From assembly GCA_028641055.1 (NCBI GenBank), contig CM054059.1, positions 45,458,477 through 45,522,476 of the forward strand: a stretch of DNA of 64,000 bases, written 5' to 3'. The DNA is from Alopecurus myosuroides (lineage: Eukaryota; Streptophyta; Magnoliopsida; Poales; Poaceae). The first letter of the stretch is position 1; each line of letters starts with the position of its first letter. The notes beneath the pieces are model-generated. The model saw only the letters and a program-made list of their open reading frames with translations. It had not been told where the DNA came from and did no database searches. The translations under genes were made by a program, and so were the position numbers. Of this stretch, positions 1-12,035 are shown one piece after another.

Positions 1-3000
1 AATTCAGGACGTTTCTCGCTTGTTCTGAAATACCAGGCAAAGCCCCTTTGCAGCATTTTTTCCTGGAAGAAATTAGACACCAGCCACATTCACTTTATCC
101 AAAAACCAATTGAGGAAAATAATTAAGACCGAAGATGTATGAGATAGATCAGCATTTTCTGACTCACTTGGATAAAGATGCCATCGCAGAAGATGTCACC
201 AAGGTATCGTCCAAATTGGTCCGTCCCATACACACGAATCATAACACATTTCCCCCCAATAAGCTTCACCAACTCATTCCTTGCCTCCTTCCCGTATTCC
301 ATTTTCAGCTCCGGTGCATCAATTCCTCTTTGTTTCATTCACAAAAGTTAAGACACTATATATCTTCTCACATGTTATTATAAAAGTCGATGACACGAGA
401 TCTAAGCATTAGTTAATTCTTTTAGAAAGATAGAGGTTTAATTTGTCGAACATGTACATGAGCTGGTCGTTGGATTGGTCACACGTTAGACTCATAGATA
501 TTGTAGAGTTAGGCTAGAAACTCTGTTTTATGGATGGATATGATATAAATAGTACTTACCCATAAAAAAAAGAACCCGCGTCGTTCCACCCGGGGCGACA
601 CGGGGGGCGACCAGACCTAACCCTACACTCCTACAGTGCCGCCCCTTCTCCTCTCTGTGCCGCGCCGCCGCCGGAGGGATCTGCCAGGCCAACCCGAGCG
701 GCTCTCGAGGACGGCGGCGCCGAGGTGGTCTATGAGCGTTGCGTGTGGTGGTGGCGGCGGGCGCGCGCCTTCATCCGGTGTCTGGGCAACGACAAGATCT
801 GCATTTGGCGGCCGGAGGACCACTGTGTGCTCCTCGACCCTCTGGTGGACTGCTGTGCGTGGACCCAGGTCTGGAGCTTGAGCGGGGAGCTGCGGCACCA
901 GGGACGACACATGTTGGGCTGGTCCCCTCCGGGAGTTGGTTGAGAGGGCTCACCACTCCCCCCTCCCTTTGCTCTGCGCTAGGTTTCGTGGATCCACACC
1001 CCGCGGGAATTCGGTGCAGCAGCTCGGGCGAGGACCTTGGTCCAGTTCTGAGCGTTCAGTTGCTCGCTGGCGGTGTTGTCCTCGGGGTTCTTCTAGCCCG
1101 GTGATGCTCTTCTGGTGGGCAGTTGCTTGTCTCGTTGTCTGCTCAGGCGGGTCGGCGTGGGGGAGCTTGGACGCCAGGGTGGCGGCCCTGGATGGCGGAC
1201 ATATGGTGGCTCTCCGGCAAGCCCCGTGTCGACGGCGTTGGTCGTGCTCTGTGGCCGCGTGGGTCCCAGGCGAGATCTAGTGAGGGTGTCGTTTCTCGTC
1301 CAGATTCAGATCTGGAGGCACTTTTGCAGGCATGTTGTCCCCTATCCTTCGCGGTGGGGGCTGGAGCTAGTGATCCTTGATGTTGGGTAGGTGGGTGTTG
1401 GGACGAGCGAAAGCTCAGGTTGTCTGTTGACGCTGGTGTCAGCGGCGCCCATGGGCGCCGTTTTTCCCTCTTGGGGGCGACGTTGTGGTTCCACCTCTCC
1501 TACCTCGCATTTGCCATGGGTGAAAACCCAGGTTTCTGACCGCGCGGTGGCGGCGCTTCTGCGTCGTGACCTCCTTGGAGGCACCGTCAGTGGCGCTCCT
1601 TGCTTCGACATGACTGTTGGTGTGTAAAGTTGGTGCCTTTCTACTGCCAATGTGCTGAAGTGATGTTGCCGTGTTCTGCTCACCGCGCGTCTCGATTGTC
1701 CGTTCCCTCCCCTCCTAGCGGCTGGCCGCTTTACGCAAGGGTTTTGGTGCCTTTGCTCGGCGCTGTATTGCTCGGGTTCCTCTTCTCCGTGCTCGTCGTC
1801 TTTTGGAGACTCTGGTGTTTCGTCTCCTGTGTTCCTCTCCGTTGTCAAGCTTCCGTGGTGATTGAAGTGGTTCCCTCGTGGTCCGATCCTGCCTACGTTG
1901 GTGGCTGACCGTATTACGCAAGGGTTTGGTGCTCGGCGTAGTGTAGCCTATTTTCTTTTTTAGTTGGACCTTTTTCTGTTGTGCAAGAGGTTCTGCTCAA
2001 CACCTTGTACCGTGTGGCTGGCTGACTTTATTAATTTAAAGTCGGGCTTCTTAGCCTTCATTCTAAAAAGATAGTACTTACCCATTTGTATCCGGTACTA
2101 TTTACAAGGAGGAGGCACCACATTCCAACTGAGTCACACAAGAAAAAGTGTGATACTACATATTTAACAGGCCGGGCCGACGAAATCAGAGGCCCTGTGC
2201 GGAAATCTAAAACGGGGCCCTATCTGTACGAAACATTGAAATCACAAATCATTCTAATATACACCCAACAATGGTGAGAGACCACTCGCATATTAAGATA
2301 TAATAACAGCCTATGGTTCGTAGCAATATACGAAGATATATTTACAATTGTTGTGTATTTGTCCACATAGCGGATCGTTAAAAAACAACTCTCAGCTATA
2401 TATTCACAAGTACAATACCCGAGGGTGAATAATAATAGCAAACGGTTAAGATGGACCCTCGATTATTTATTCAATGGGTGATGGGGTAATGTAGGGGTTA
2501 TTCAATTAGGACTATGACCGAGCATCCGGGACATGGCATACCGTGTAAATAATATTGTAAAACTACTACTACTATAGTTTAGTAGATCTATAGTGACGTA
2601 AAAAATGTCCTTTTTGACTCCTCCAGCTGGATATCAAATTTGTGGTTGTTTTCACAACGAGAAATAAAAAGAAACAAAATACACTCATCACATAAGTACT
2701 TAAGGGACTTGCACTTTGAAATGATGTTCTGTCGTATTCCAATGTAGCTCTTTTATTGTGGTTGGTTCAGTTATCAAAATTAAGAAGTTCAAATATGAGA
2801 GCAACTATGAAAGAAGTGGTATTTTGTTAGGAAAGTCTCGCCAAAAATATACAAATAGGATTGTTAAAAATGAGGTGGCTATAAAAATTTAGTAATAGTG
2901 ATAAGGGATCGAACCATGGACTACGAAATCAATTGGTCATAGCTGTAAAAAGATTTCTACATGGATACATTATGTAACCTACCGACTTTATTTTCTCGTC

Positions 3001-6000
3001 GGGAATATTCATTAGTGTTGAAGCGTTGTATTGGAGCCACATTTTTCTGATTTTTTGGCGCGCAAAAAGAACTGCATGCACCGGCACACAACCGCATATG
3101 TTACATGTCGAAATCACTAGAAAAAGGGAAATCTTCCGAAAGGTCACCCAGCGTGTGCTCCTCTTGCGACAAGTGTCACTCTCCTTTCCCTTAGCCTCAC
3201 AAGTGTCACCACGAGAGAGTTCTGGTGAGATTTTTTTCCTTTCCACGCACTGATGTGTAGACGGGTGTGCACGCATTTATTTCGGTGTTCCTTTTTTCAA
3301 AATGAAATATCTCGCGAACCGTATTTCAAAATTAAGCACCGTTTTCATATTTGAAATCCTCGCGCCGAGAACTTCAAAACGTGGAGTGACCGAAGTATAT
3401 CCCAAGCGCAGTGACCGAAGTACGTCCCAAGTGCAGTGTTGACGTACACCCACAAGCAACACGGGTGTACGCTCAGGCGGTTGTACACCCAGGTGTAGGG
3501 CCGATGTACACCCACGTTCCTACTGAAAGTACATGGTGTAGACCCGCGCGTCTGGTACTGAATGTACACCCACGTTGCTACCAGAAGTATAAACTGCTAC
3601 TGAAAGTACAAAGTGTATAGAACAGGGAGTATAAAGTACGGAAAACAAGTTTCTCAAAACCTATTGATATGAGATCTAGTTTTGAAAATCTCGACGCGAA
3701 GATCTCAAATATGAAAATTGTTCGTAATTTCGAAATATGACGAGCTATTTCATTTCAAAAAAAGAATTTCAAAATAAATGTGTGCACTCCCTCTGTCTGT
3801 TCCTCGTGTACGAGCCAGCCACGTGGCGCTCTCGTGTGATCTTATTCTTCCCTCTCGTTTCCTTCCTAGAGGGAAGCCTTTCTCTAGTGGTACCCGTTAC
3901 ATGTTGATGGGTTGTTTTTTTTCTTCCGATCGTGACCCTTTTCTTTTTCCAAGGGACTTTTCCGATCGTGGGCCTGGATGCTGTTTAAAGGAGGCAATCA
4001 CGCGGAGCCAGCGGAGCAGCGACATGCGCGAGCAGACCAACACCCAGGGCCAAGAAGAAACCTGGAAAGTGTATCCATCCTATACCAAAATTTGGGGCTC
4101 GAAAATTTCTTGGCCCTGTGCGGGCCGCACAGTCGGCACCAGTATGGGCCCGGCCCTGATATTTAATGACAAGTAGATCTTGTCATATATTTGCATTGAG
4201 ATTATACAAATAAATAGGATGAGACAATGATACTACCATATGATGCACTATATAGTAGTATCATACAATGATATCATATCCATGATATATACTAGTGTAT
4301 TAATTGTCTCCACCATGACGAGACTAAGACTACACATAGTGAGAGTATCATAGGTAGTATCATGCATTACATGCATGCAAAATGATAATGTGTCACTGAA
4401 ATTCACTATGAGAGGGATGATAGTAGTATCATAGGTAGACATCGTATCATAGCATGTAGAAATAGTAAATTTAGTCAAATAGATCATGTACACAATTAAT
4501 ATTGCATTGAGATTTTATAGATCAGTAAATATAACAAGACTATGATACTATTACATGATACCATGCATTATATATAGTACCATACACGAGTATCATATAT
4601 TATATAAAGTATACATACCTCATCCTAATTTTGTATTGTTGTGCACCTCGCTTGTTTGTATCACCTACCCTGATCACAGAAATATCGAATGAGACGAGTT
4701 TACATGTAATTCCAGATGATAAAATGAGGAGAAATTATATCATATATGTTTCAGATGAGGTGATTCCTAACATGTCTGAAATGACATGGGAATATGTTGG
4801 ATTATATCTACGATCGATCATGTTCGAGCACTACTAAAGTACTAATAGGTCCATCCTTCGTTCGATATTTTAAGGCACTCGATTGTTTCCAGATATTTCA
4901 TAATTGTAAGGTTGTAGTGTCTAATTCCCGTGAAAACCAGCCCACAACACCATTTTTTCTCATTTTTCTTAATTTCCCTACTTTCTAATTTGACACTTAA
5001 TTCACTCCTTGCTAAGGCTGGTCACAATGGGGAGGAACTTAGCAGTAACATCACACACTTCAATACAATTTTGCTTATGTGGCACGTATTTAATAAAGAG
5101 AGAGGTGCTTGTGGTAACTAGCTAAGTTACCAACATCACACACTCCAAGAAACAATGAGTCTATAGTCTAATAAATGCATTGTTGCATGACACTACATAT
5201 ATGTTCCTCCCCATTGTGGAGGTAGTAACATAGTGTAGGAAAGCGTGTAGGTTACTAGTGTATGTTCCTCCCATTGTGACCAGCCTAACTACTCTCACCA
5301 CTATTTTCCATCAAATCAGGAATTGATTATGGGAGGATTAATCGGGGGGAGAAAAAGGTCCCACGAAGAAAAGTGACCAACCCATGATATTTTGGACGGT
5401 TGGAGATAAATCAAGAATTAACTACTCCCAACCAAATTAATTACCGCGAAGGAAAAATCAGAATTAATTATGTCAGTCAAATTCTATCTTGGTCCTACGA
5501 TTTTTGACCCTTCGGCCTAGCAATCCGAAAGAGAGTATGCATATTTGAACTCAGGCAGGAAGAGTACATCAAAGCCAGGTTGAGTAATTTGTATACTTGT
5601 ATGATCCGCTAACAGCCACACCCGCGGCCTTCTTCACATAAGTAGTGAAGCCATCACCGTCTCCAATGCACTTTTCGTTGATCTGCGCATGTGACAGATA
5701 GTAAAACTTTGTATACAATATAGTAAAATAGCCATGAAATATAGAAATTTATGGAACAATATGTATTAATATTACTAGTGACTTGCATGGTAAAATCAAA
5801 ATTATTGCATTTATATACTATTTTACTATATATTGTACACCGTTTTTACTATGGACAACGAAATATTTATTCTCCGCTATAGAATATATGTGTCTGTGTG
5901 CGCGTGCTTGTTTATTTATGTGACATTGTTCATCCATTTGGTTCAAAGAATGTTTCAAAAAAATCTATTCTGAATTTTATGAAATCTGATGAATTTTGAA

Positions 6001-9000
6001 AGATTGTATACATTCACTCATTCCTCAATTTTAGAATCCCATGAATCAAGTGGGCACTACTGTATTTGGAGAACTCTTGATTGAAAATTCATTACATTGG
6101 AGAATGAAAGAATGGTGCAACTTATCGCCTCACAGAACGGGATTGACCTTATTTGGCAACTTAGGTATTTTTTTGGCAACCGAGTTATTGCAATAAATAA
6201 ATCGATAAAAATAAGCTTGACGTACAAAGAAAGAGTGTAAGGAAATAAATGCATAAAATTATTGAAAAGTGAGTGAAAAAATAAAATATGAGTAATAAGT
6301 CTCACAAATAGTAGGTTTTACCAGACTAGAATAAATGAATTAGTTTATTTTAACTAAAAAAGTATAGTTGAGCCAGACCAAAGTGAACATAGGCTCCCAC
6401 TAAGAAAAGTGTGAACATAGGCATAAAAACAACATTTTGCTGATCATGTGTAATTTTTTTTATACCCACATTTCCATCATATTCAATCATGTGAATTAAA
6501 GGAGTCCTAATTATTTGGACAATGAATTATGGATTATTATCTCTGACTCGTAAAGTGTGGAGCACAAACTGCACACCCTCCGGCTCCGGCGGAGATGGAT
6601 GTTGAGGATCGTCGTCGTGCCCAAGGATAACCGGTCCTGCAGAAGGCTGAAATATATCAATCCTAATGCTTCTGCCTCCTCCATCTGTAGCATTATTTTT
6701 CTTGTAATTTTTCAACTGCAACCAGACATTAGAGACTGATCAATCACATAATTAATAATATTACAAAATGCATGAGTTTGTAAGTAAAAATCTCGCAAAG
6801 AAAAATAAGGTGAGTGAATAGATATGGGTATGCGTTTTTTTTTTATAAAGGGGAGTATATTAATATCGCGGAGATACAAATTACACCCGGCCTCTGCAAC
6901 AACGCAATGGATGCACACAACCGAAAGAAAATAAAAAGAAGAAATAAAAAAGAAAAGTCCCGCTACAGAGTTACAATCCTCGCGGTATCCGCACAACCAC
7001 CACCTAAACAACAGCTGATGTCCATCTCTTCGAAAACAACGTCTCCAAGAAGAACGGTGCCAGACACAATCAATTAAGGCCAGACCTTGGGTTTTCACCC
7101 TGAAGATAATCCTCGCTCTCAAAACAACGGCTCCAAGAAGACCAGTGCCAGGCACAACCAATTAAGGCTAGAACTTGGGCTTTCACCCTGAAAGGTAGGA
7201 CTTTGGACTTCGCGCATGTTGTCGCCCCTTACATACGGCTGCCACGAATCTTGTAACTCCAAGCCAGTTCCCCATCGATGCAAAGACTCTGAACACCGTT
7301 GCTAGTCCTACAATCTCACCTTCGATGACTGAGCATTGTGACCGAATTCCACCGATCCAGCAATCTCCAGGCGTCGCCCATGGGAGTTCGCCGGCGGAGC
7401 CTTTCGAGTCGACACCCCGGCTTGATCAAAGAGAACCTACATCGGGATCTTCATCTTCGCGCGATGGGAAAACCAAGGACCACCTCCTTTATTCTAATGT
7501 CTCGCAGCCCCGACACCACGAAACGACTCCCGGCACGGAATTTACGGGAGGGTTCCGCATCCGCCGCCACCGGGAGCCCTGCCGCCGACGGTCCCTAGCA
7601 CCACCGCCTCCTGCCGCCAAAGATAGAGGAGGCCGCGCCGCCCGTGAGCCAAGCCAATGGCGCGGCCGGCGCCATGCGGCCGCCGCACCAGGGCCGAGCC
7701 ACCCCAGACCCCATCGGCGGCGCCACCACCCCGGCCAGCGCCGGCTGCCCACGCAGACCCAGCCACTAGCCGCCGCCATAAGAACCAGGGCCGCCGCCCT
7801 GGCGTCCGTGCTCCGCCGTCTGTGCAAGCCGTCCAGGGCCGACCAACGCATCTGGCCGGAGGCCTCCCGCCGCGTTTGTGCTGAGGAGGCGAGGACCCGC
7901 CGGCCGCCGTCCACCACGCGGAGGGTTGTGCCCCCGGTGGCTTCCTCCGGCGGCGGCGAGTGGATGGGGAGGAGGGGGTGTGGAAGCGACGGCGGCTAGG
8001 GTTTCGCCCGTGCCGCCCCCTGGGAGCGACGCGAGCCTATGGGTATGCGTATGTAAACGAGAAGACACATGATACGTTAATCTTGTTAGTCCTTGGTGTT
8101 TCTTGCCTTTAAAAGTCTTGGAGATGTTAATTTCACCGTTAGTTTTTACAATTTCATATTAAGGTTATTAAAATTAGAATATTATATAAAATTAATAACA
8201 ATAAATTTAGTGACGTTCTAAAAATACACCAGGTCAAAAAGGGGGAAACCCACTTAGTGGGTGAGGAGACTTGAAGTCTAAATGGGTGGCTAAGTGGAAC
8301 TTCATCTCACTAGCCAGTATTCTCGGGAGAGGCAATTTAAAATCTACTAGGGCAGCTTTGATACTAGAGTGAGTACATATGAAGTGTAATTAAGTAAAAG
8401 TCTCACAAAGAATAAGGTAAGTGAGTACATATGGATATCCGTATATAAATGAGAACACATGATGCGTGAATTTCGTTAGTCCTTGACATTTTTTTTTACT
8501 TTTTATTATATAGTCCTGGATACCTTACTTTGACTGTAAATTTTGACAAGTTTATATTAAGATATACTACTAAAATGAAAGTAAAAAAGCTAACTACAAA
8601 TTTAATGATGTTTATATAGCCAATCTAGACAACTTAAATCAATCGGGGCGGCATGGATTCTAGAAGTAAAAAAAAGGGACCTAGCAGCTCAAAAAGGGTA
8701 AGAAAAAAAGAAGTGGTATCAGGACCAGTAGGAACTTAAACCACACTGTAAAATTTGATCATGTCCGGAGCACAAACATACGCTAGGCTACGACATAAGT
8801 AGTACGTACGTACCATGGAGGTGGTCTCATCGCCATGCCCTCCGCCGAGAGGCTGCAGCTGGTTTCGTGCTCGATCTGCAGGGGCGGCGGCTGGGAACTG
8901 ATCAAGGTCAACCACGGAGACCACCAGTGACTGTAGGTCGTGACTGCAGCCTGTGACTCCATGAGCATCCCCCTTGACGCCGGCCGACACCTGATCAGGG

Positions 9001-9086
9001 GCTACGGAGGCCGCCTGTGGCTGCTGCAGGTGGCAGCTGCCTCCATGATCATCTTTCTTGATGCCGGCCTGGTGTGTGTTCCCCAT
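1..9086 (-). CDS. Staphylococcal-nuclease-like (CAN-type) protein, six exons, 3' end outside window
   Basis: Exons on the minus strand are 8814-9086, 6548-6715, 5597-5682, 4619-4669, 168-327 and 1-62. Every junction is GT..AG and the phases match (0, 0, 2, 2, 0), giving about 266 residues before the edge. Exon 2 ends with the FVLHTLR block, exon 3 has the metal-binding-type IGDGDG, exon 4 ends KIRM and exon 5 starts RGIDAPE, so the SNase core is spread over four exons. Residues equivalent to nuclease Arg35 (in KIRM), Asp40 and Glu43 (GIDAPE) and Arg87 (FGRYLGD) are present. The family is a Ca2+-dependent plant nuclease anchored at the plasma membrane by an acylated MGN start; this protein starts MGNTHQ but lacks Ser/Thr at position 6. 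Exon 1 is built of two degenerate repeats. Exon 3 is shorter than in typical family members, so this may be a divergent paralogue. Introns are 2098, 865, 927, 4291 and 105 bp. Family assignment is from motifs; expression is unknown. Confidence 0.85.
549..563. repeat. Target site duplication of retroposon A (left)
   Basis: The 15-bp ATAGTACTTACCCAT is repeated exactly at 2071-2085, directly after the A-rich tail of the inserted element. Confidence 0.85.
564..2070 (+). mobile_element. Non-autonomous non-LTR retroposon A (in CAN intron 4)
   Basis: A GC-rich insert ends with a 3' hairpin (GGCTTCTTAGCC at 2045-2056) and a short A-rich tail. It is flanked by a perfect 15-bp target duplication, ATAGTACTTACCCAT, at 549-563 and 2071-2085. 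It has no reverse transcriptase; the long open frames across it are unrelated GC-rich noise. Its 5' head (GCGTCGTTCC, then GGGGCGAC) resembles the heads of the elements at 6836-8037 and 18453-19860, so the three look like one family. It is probably mobilised in trans by a LINE. Confidence 0.8.
2168..4158. mobile_element. Non-autonomous hAT transposon, 1991 bp (in CAN intron 4)
   Basis: It is bounded by a perfect 8-bp duplication, ATATTTAA (2160-2167 and 4159-4166), the hallmark length for hAT. The left end reads CAGGCCGGGCC and the right end, inverted, CAGGGCCGGGCC, a 12-bp terminal repeat with one indel. A subterminal GGCCCTGTGCGG motif occurs at both ends; on the right it forms the exact palindrome CTGTGCGGGCCGCACAG. 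No transposase fragment is recognisable. It carries an internal inverted-repeat element at 3263-3791. A related hAT end lies at 58397. Confidence 0.9.
3263..3791. repeat. Long-inverted-repeat element nested in the hAT
   Basis: Two imperfect arms of roughly 100 bp face each other. The left arm starts GGGTGTGCACGCATTTATTT and the right arm, inverted, starts GGGAGTGCACACATTTATTT; both continue through GAAATAT/GAAATAG and TTTTCATATTTGA blocks. The loop (about 3395-3620) holds imperfect short repeats around GTACACCCACGTT and CTGAAAGTACA. I could not find a convincing target duplication, so the class (foldback or MULE-like) is open. Confidence 0.6.
4191..4610. repeat. AT-rich direct duplication (two ~110-bp copies)
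   Basis: Two diverged copies start at 4191 and 4502 (TTGCATTGAGATT), each followed by GATACTA..ATGATAC..ATATATAGTA blocks. The second copy ends just before CAN exon 4 (4619-4669), so it forms the 5' end of intron 4. Between the copies lies more GATACTA-rich DNA with no gene. Confidence 0.55.
5016..5285. mobile_element. Tourist-like (PIF/Harbinger) MITE, 270 bp
   Basis: Terminal inverted repeats GGCTGGTCACAATGGGGAGG and its complement flank a short AT-rich core, with a TAA target duplication at 5013-5015 and 5286-5288. It lies in CAN intron 3. The TAA target is typical of PIF/Harbinger MITEs. No coding capacity. Confidence 0.85.
6780..8620. repeat. Duplicated segment, first copy split by retroposon B
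   Basis: The DNA at 6780-6835 plus 8051-8220 (TCTCGCAAAG.., AAGGTGAGTGA, then ACACATGATACGTTAAT, TTGTTAGTCCTTG) is repeated, diverged, at about 8397-8615 (TCTCACAAAG.., AAGGTAAGTGA, ACACATGATGCGTGAATT, TCGTTAGTCCTTG). The retroposon therefore landed in one copy after the duplication. All of it lies in CAN intron 1. Confidence 0.6.
6836..8037 (-). mobile_element. Non-autonomous non-LTR retroposon B (in CAN intron 1)
   Basis: Read on the minus strand this 1.2-kb insert starts GC-rich (GGCTCGCGTCGCTCCCAGGG, then GAAACCCTAG) and ends in a run of nine A's at 6836-6844. A perfect 13-bp duplication, TATGGGTATGCGT, flanks it (6823-6835 and 8038-8050). The 3' portion has two copies of a ~75-bp block (about 7029-7195; GGGTTTTCACCCTGAA and GGGCTTTCACCCTGAA). 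No reverse transcriptase is present, and the Arg/Pro-rich frames are compositional noise. Same family as the elements at 564 and 18453. Confidence 0.8.
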
Positions 9087-11703
9087 CTAAGTATCTAATT
9101 AACCAGTGTAGCTCACTCCGTCCTCTGTTTTTTTTATCCTGTCTTATTTTGGAAACTTCGTTGGAATCGCGACCGAGCTAGCTGAAGAGGTCAGGACATC
9201 ATATGGGAGTATGTGGGTGGGTGCCTGGGTGGGGGTCATCGGCCTAACTAATACGTACGGAGTGATTAACAGAGTGGAAAATCTATAAAGTACTTAATTA
9301 GAGCCTAGGACAAAGAGTGGTTACATCTTTTTGTAAAGAGGGTTCACATGCATCTCCCTTTGAGCAAACGCATGGGATCGAGTACCTTCTTCCTAGTTTC
9401 CTTTTATCCGTATGCATTTCATATCATGCACAGGAGGTTTGGGAAGAGGCATTTTGGCACCCGAGAGCAAGTGCTCCTTGGATGAACTTCTATGAAAAAA
9501 CTAATTCCCAATGCAAATTAAACAATACGAAAATTTGACACAGTTATAAGTTACACTTATCATAGCTTATGGAAAAAGCATTAGTGCAAAAAAATGTGAT
9601 CCGGCAAAAATATTTCTGGCAATAAACTTGTTATTTTGCATGCACGATGCAAAAATGCTATTTTTCTTGAAATTTGCTAGAGTACAAAGAACTCAAATAT
9701 TATATTTATGTTGGTCATTCTGGGAATTTTTTACATGCATAAGTTAAATTAGTCACACCGGAGCACGTGTCCCACATGCACCTTCCAAATTCATATTATT
9801 CACATCTTCAATTTTGAGAACTGGTTCATGTTCTGGCCAGGGCGTCGTTTGATTCGTATCATAGGAACGGTTCAATTCCTGTTTGAAACAGAAAAAAAAT
9901 ATCGCGCAAATGGAGCATGTCTTAGAGAGTGTCCAACCACAACATAAGTCTTATGCAATAATTTTCCACTCATTTGGGGCCACAAATTTGGAAAAAAAAT
10001 TGAACTCATTATGAATTAATTTGTGAACGGAAGTATGGTCTGACAAATATTCTAGGCCGGTCGTATTTCACACCCTAGTCAGAGGGGTGGCTCTCTTTTG
10101 CGGGCCATGTTGTGTGCTCTAGTAATTTTTGGTGTATTCATAGCTTCAATTAGCATATCTAAAAGTTATGAAAATTATGATTTTTCTTACAACGGTAACC
10201 TATTATACCTCTGCAAAAAGGAAGTCTTAGGGGGGAAGACCCATGCCATTTTTCAGAAATGGGTGGTGCAACATAAAAGTGGGTAGGAAGTCCTCAACCT
10301 CTCCCACCACCCGGCCATGCCTTAGCCTTATTCATTTTTAATTCCACCAATATTTAAATCTCAATGCAATCCACACATTAAGAAATCGAAAACGATAAAT
10401 CTTGCTCTGTGTAGTAGATACGTGTTTTGTAAACATTATTTAATTTTCATGAAAACAATGAACATTATGAGTACTATATACCAATTGGGGTGCATTAGTA
10501 CATATGGTATAGTTTTCACGAGTGTGGATAAACCAAAATAAAATAAAATATGATGAGCACATATAGAGTGAGTCTTGTGGAACAAAAAAAAAAATCATTC
10601 ATTTCAAGTCTTAAGGGGAAAAGGTGGGGAGCAGGAATAGCATTTTTTAAGCTTGACAACGTGCCCGGGTTTGTTATTTCTGCGTAGCTTACACATGAAT
10701 TTTTATTTTGATGAACTTGAAATTTGGACGAAGTTGAGTCATTTGCATGTGAGATCTTTGCACGAGTGGAAAATCATTTTTTTTTAAAGGGGGGCATGTG
10801 TGCTCCCAAGCACGCTTCACAGTTTTAGCTCTTTTGCTCTTGGCTTTTGTTACTTCGTTAGTAAGCAAGCCATGGTCCCTCTTTTATCACTAGAGTAAGC
10901 CTCAGCTACGAGTTGTGAAAAAGGATCCCAAAGGAATAGATGGGACATAAGGTTTGGCGGGCCAATGCAAAATAAAGGAAAAGGCATGTGCTCGGCTAAT
11001 AATGCCACAAGAATGACATATCTTTATGGGCTAATAATTTCTAGTACCATGGTAATAGTGTTGTATGTAGCAATCTAACGACTGTTTTCAAATATTCCTA
11101 GTATTTTTTAAAACCACGTTTTCAAAAATTTGCATAAACATACTTCTGTCAGCACTTGGAGGGAATCGCACCACCAACAGTCAACTGCACTGATAGGTGG
11201 GGCAGTTCGCGCATTAAGAACCGACAAGGCATGACTAAAAAAATTACTAGGAGGAGCACACCAACAACAGTCAGCTGCTCTGGTAGTGTCCGACAGCCCC
11301 CTCACTCTTTACACCTAAAAAACCAAACATCCTCCTGCCTCTAGTGCTACTGGTCTACAGTACTTCTCAACTATCATTGTTGTCAACAATAGTTTCCAAT
11401 AAAGATCAAACAGCTACAACCTTCTTCTTAGTAAAACATCCTTCAGAACAATTATCCAGTTTTTTATCACTTTGTGGCAATCTTACATCAAGAACGTATT
11501 AATTAAGCCACGAGAGGGGTCCCTCACAAGAAATCCCTTGCACTTCCCCAAAAATGAGGAATACTTTCACTAGGACGTGGATAAAAAATTATAGACAAAA
11601 CAACAGTCTATATAAGCTTGACATGGAGAGTAAAATTTGACATACAAAACATTTTTGAGGAACTTCCAGTTATATCGAAGACACTCCGGGAATGGAACCA
11701 TTT
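9087..11703. other. Intergenic DNA upstream of the CAN-like gene, no gene seen
   Basis: AT-rich sequence with only short, unconvincing open frames. About 9117-9275 has possible degenerate Stowaway-type ends (CTCACTCCGTCC at the left, ACGGAGTGAT at the right), not firm enough to call. No clear TATA box could be assigned to the CAN-like gene. Confidence 0.4.
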
Positions 11704-12035
11704 ATAGGCTTCCCCTTTTAGAGACAGATTAAATAATTTCATTTGCACTTATTAATTAGATAGACTAGAAGTATTGAACAGAGAGCACACTTTATCAATC
11801 ATCAATAGTATAAGTTTATGTGGATGCTCTGGTTAGCTTTCACATATTCAATAGCATTATAAGGCCTCCTCTTTTCGAGACACATTGAATAATTTCATTT
11901 GCACTTATTCATTAGATTGACCAGCAAGATTAAATAGAGTGCACACTTCATCAATCATCAATAAATGTTTTTGCGGATGCTCACTTAATTATTTGTGTAC
12001 TGGTTATCTTTCACATATTCAATAGCATTATAAGG
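11704..12035. repeat. Two-copy tandem repeat (~160-175 bp unit)
   Basis: Copies start near 11704 and 11860. Both contain TAATTTCATTTGCACTTATT, then ATCAATCATCAATA, GGATGCTC, and end CACATATTCAATAGCATTAT, AAGG. No coding potential. Confidence 0.75.

Noticed and set aside
739..1848. Long open frames on both strands in GC-rich DNA
   Set aside because: They lie inside a non-LTR retroposon with target duplications, overlap in several frames, and show no domain.
3778..4176. 132-residue frame across the hAT right end
   Set aside because: It runs through the terminal repeat and target duplication, so it is not a gene of the element.
7325..7999. 224-residue Arg/Pro-rich frame and overlapping antisense frames
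   Set aside because: Compositional artefact of the GC-rich head of retroposon B; no homologous block or promoter.
9117..9275. Possible Stowaway MITE upstream of the CAN-like gene
   Set aside because: Terminal similarity is only about 10 bp with mismatches and no clear TA duplication.
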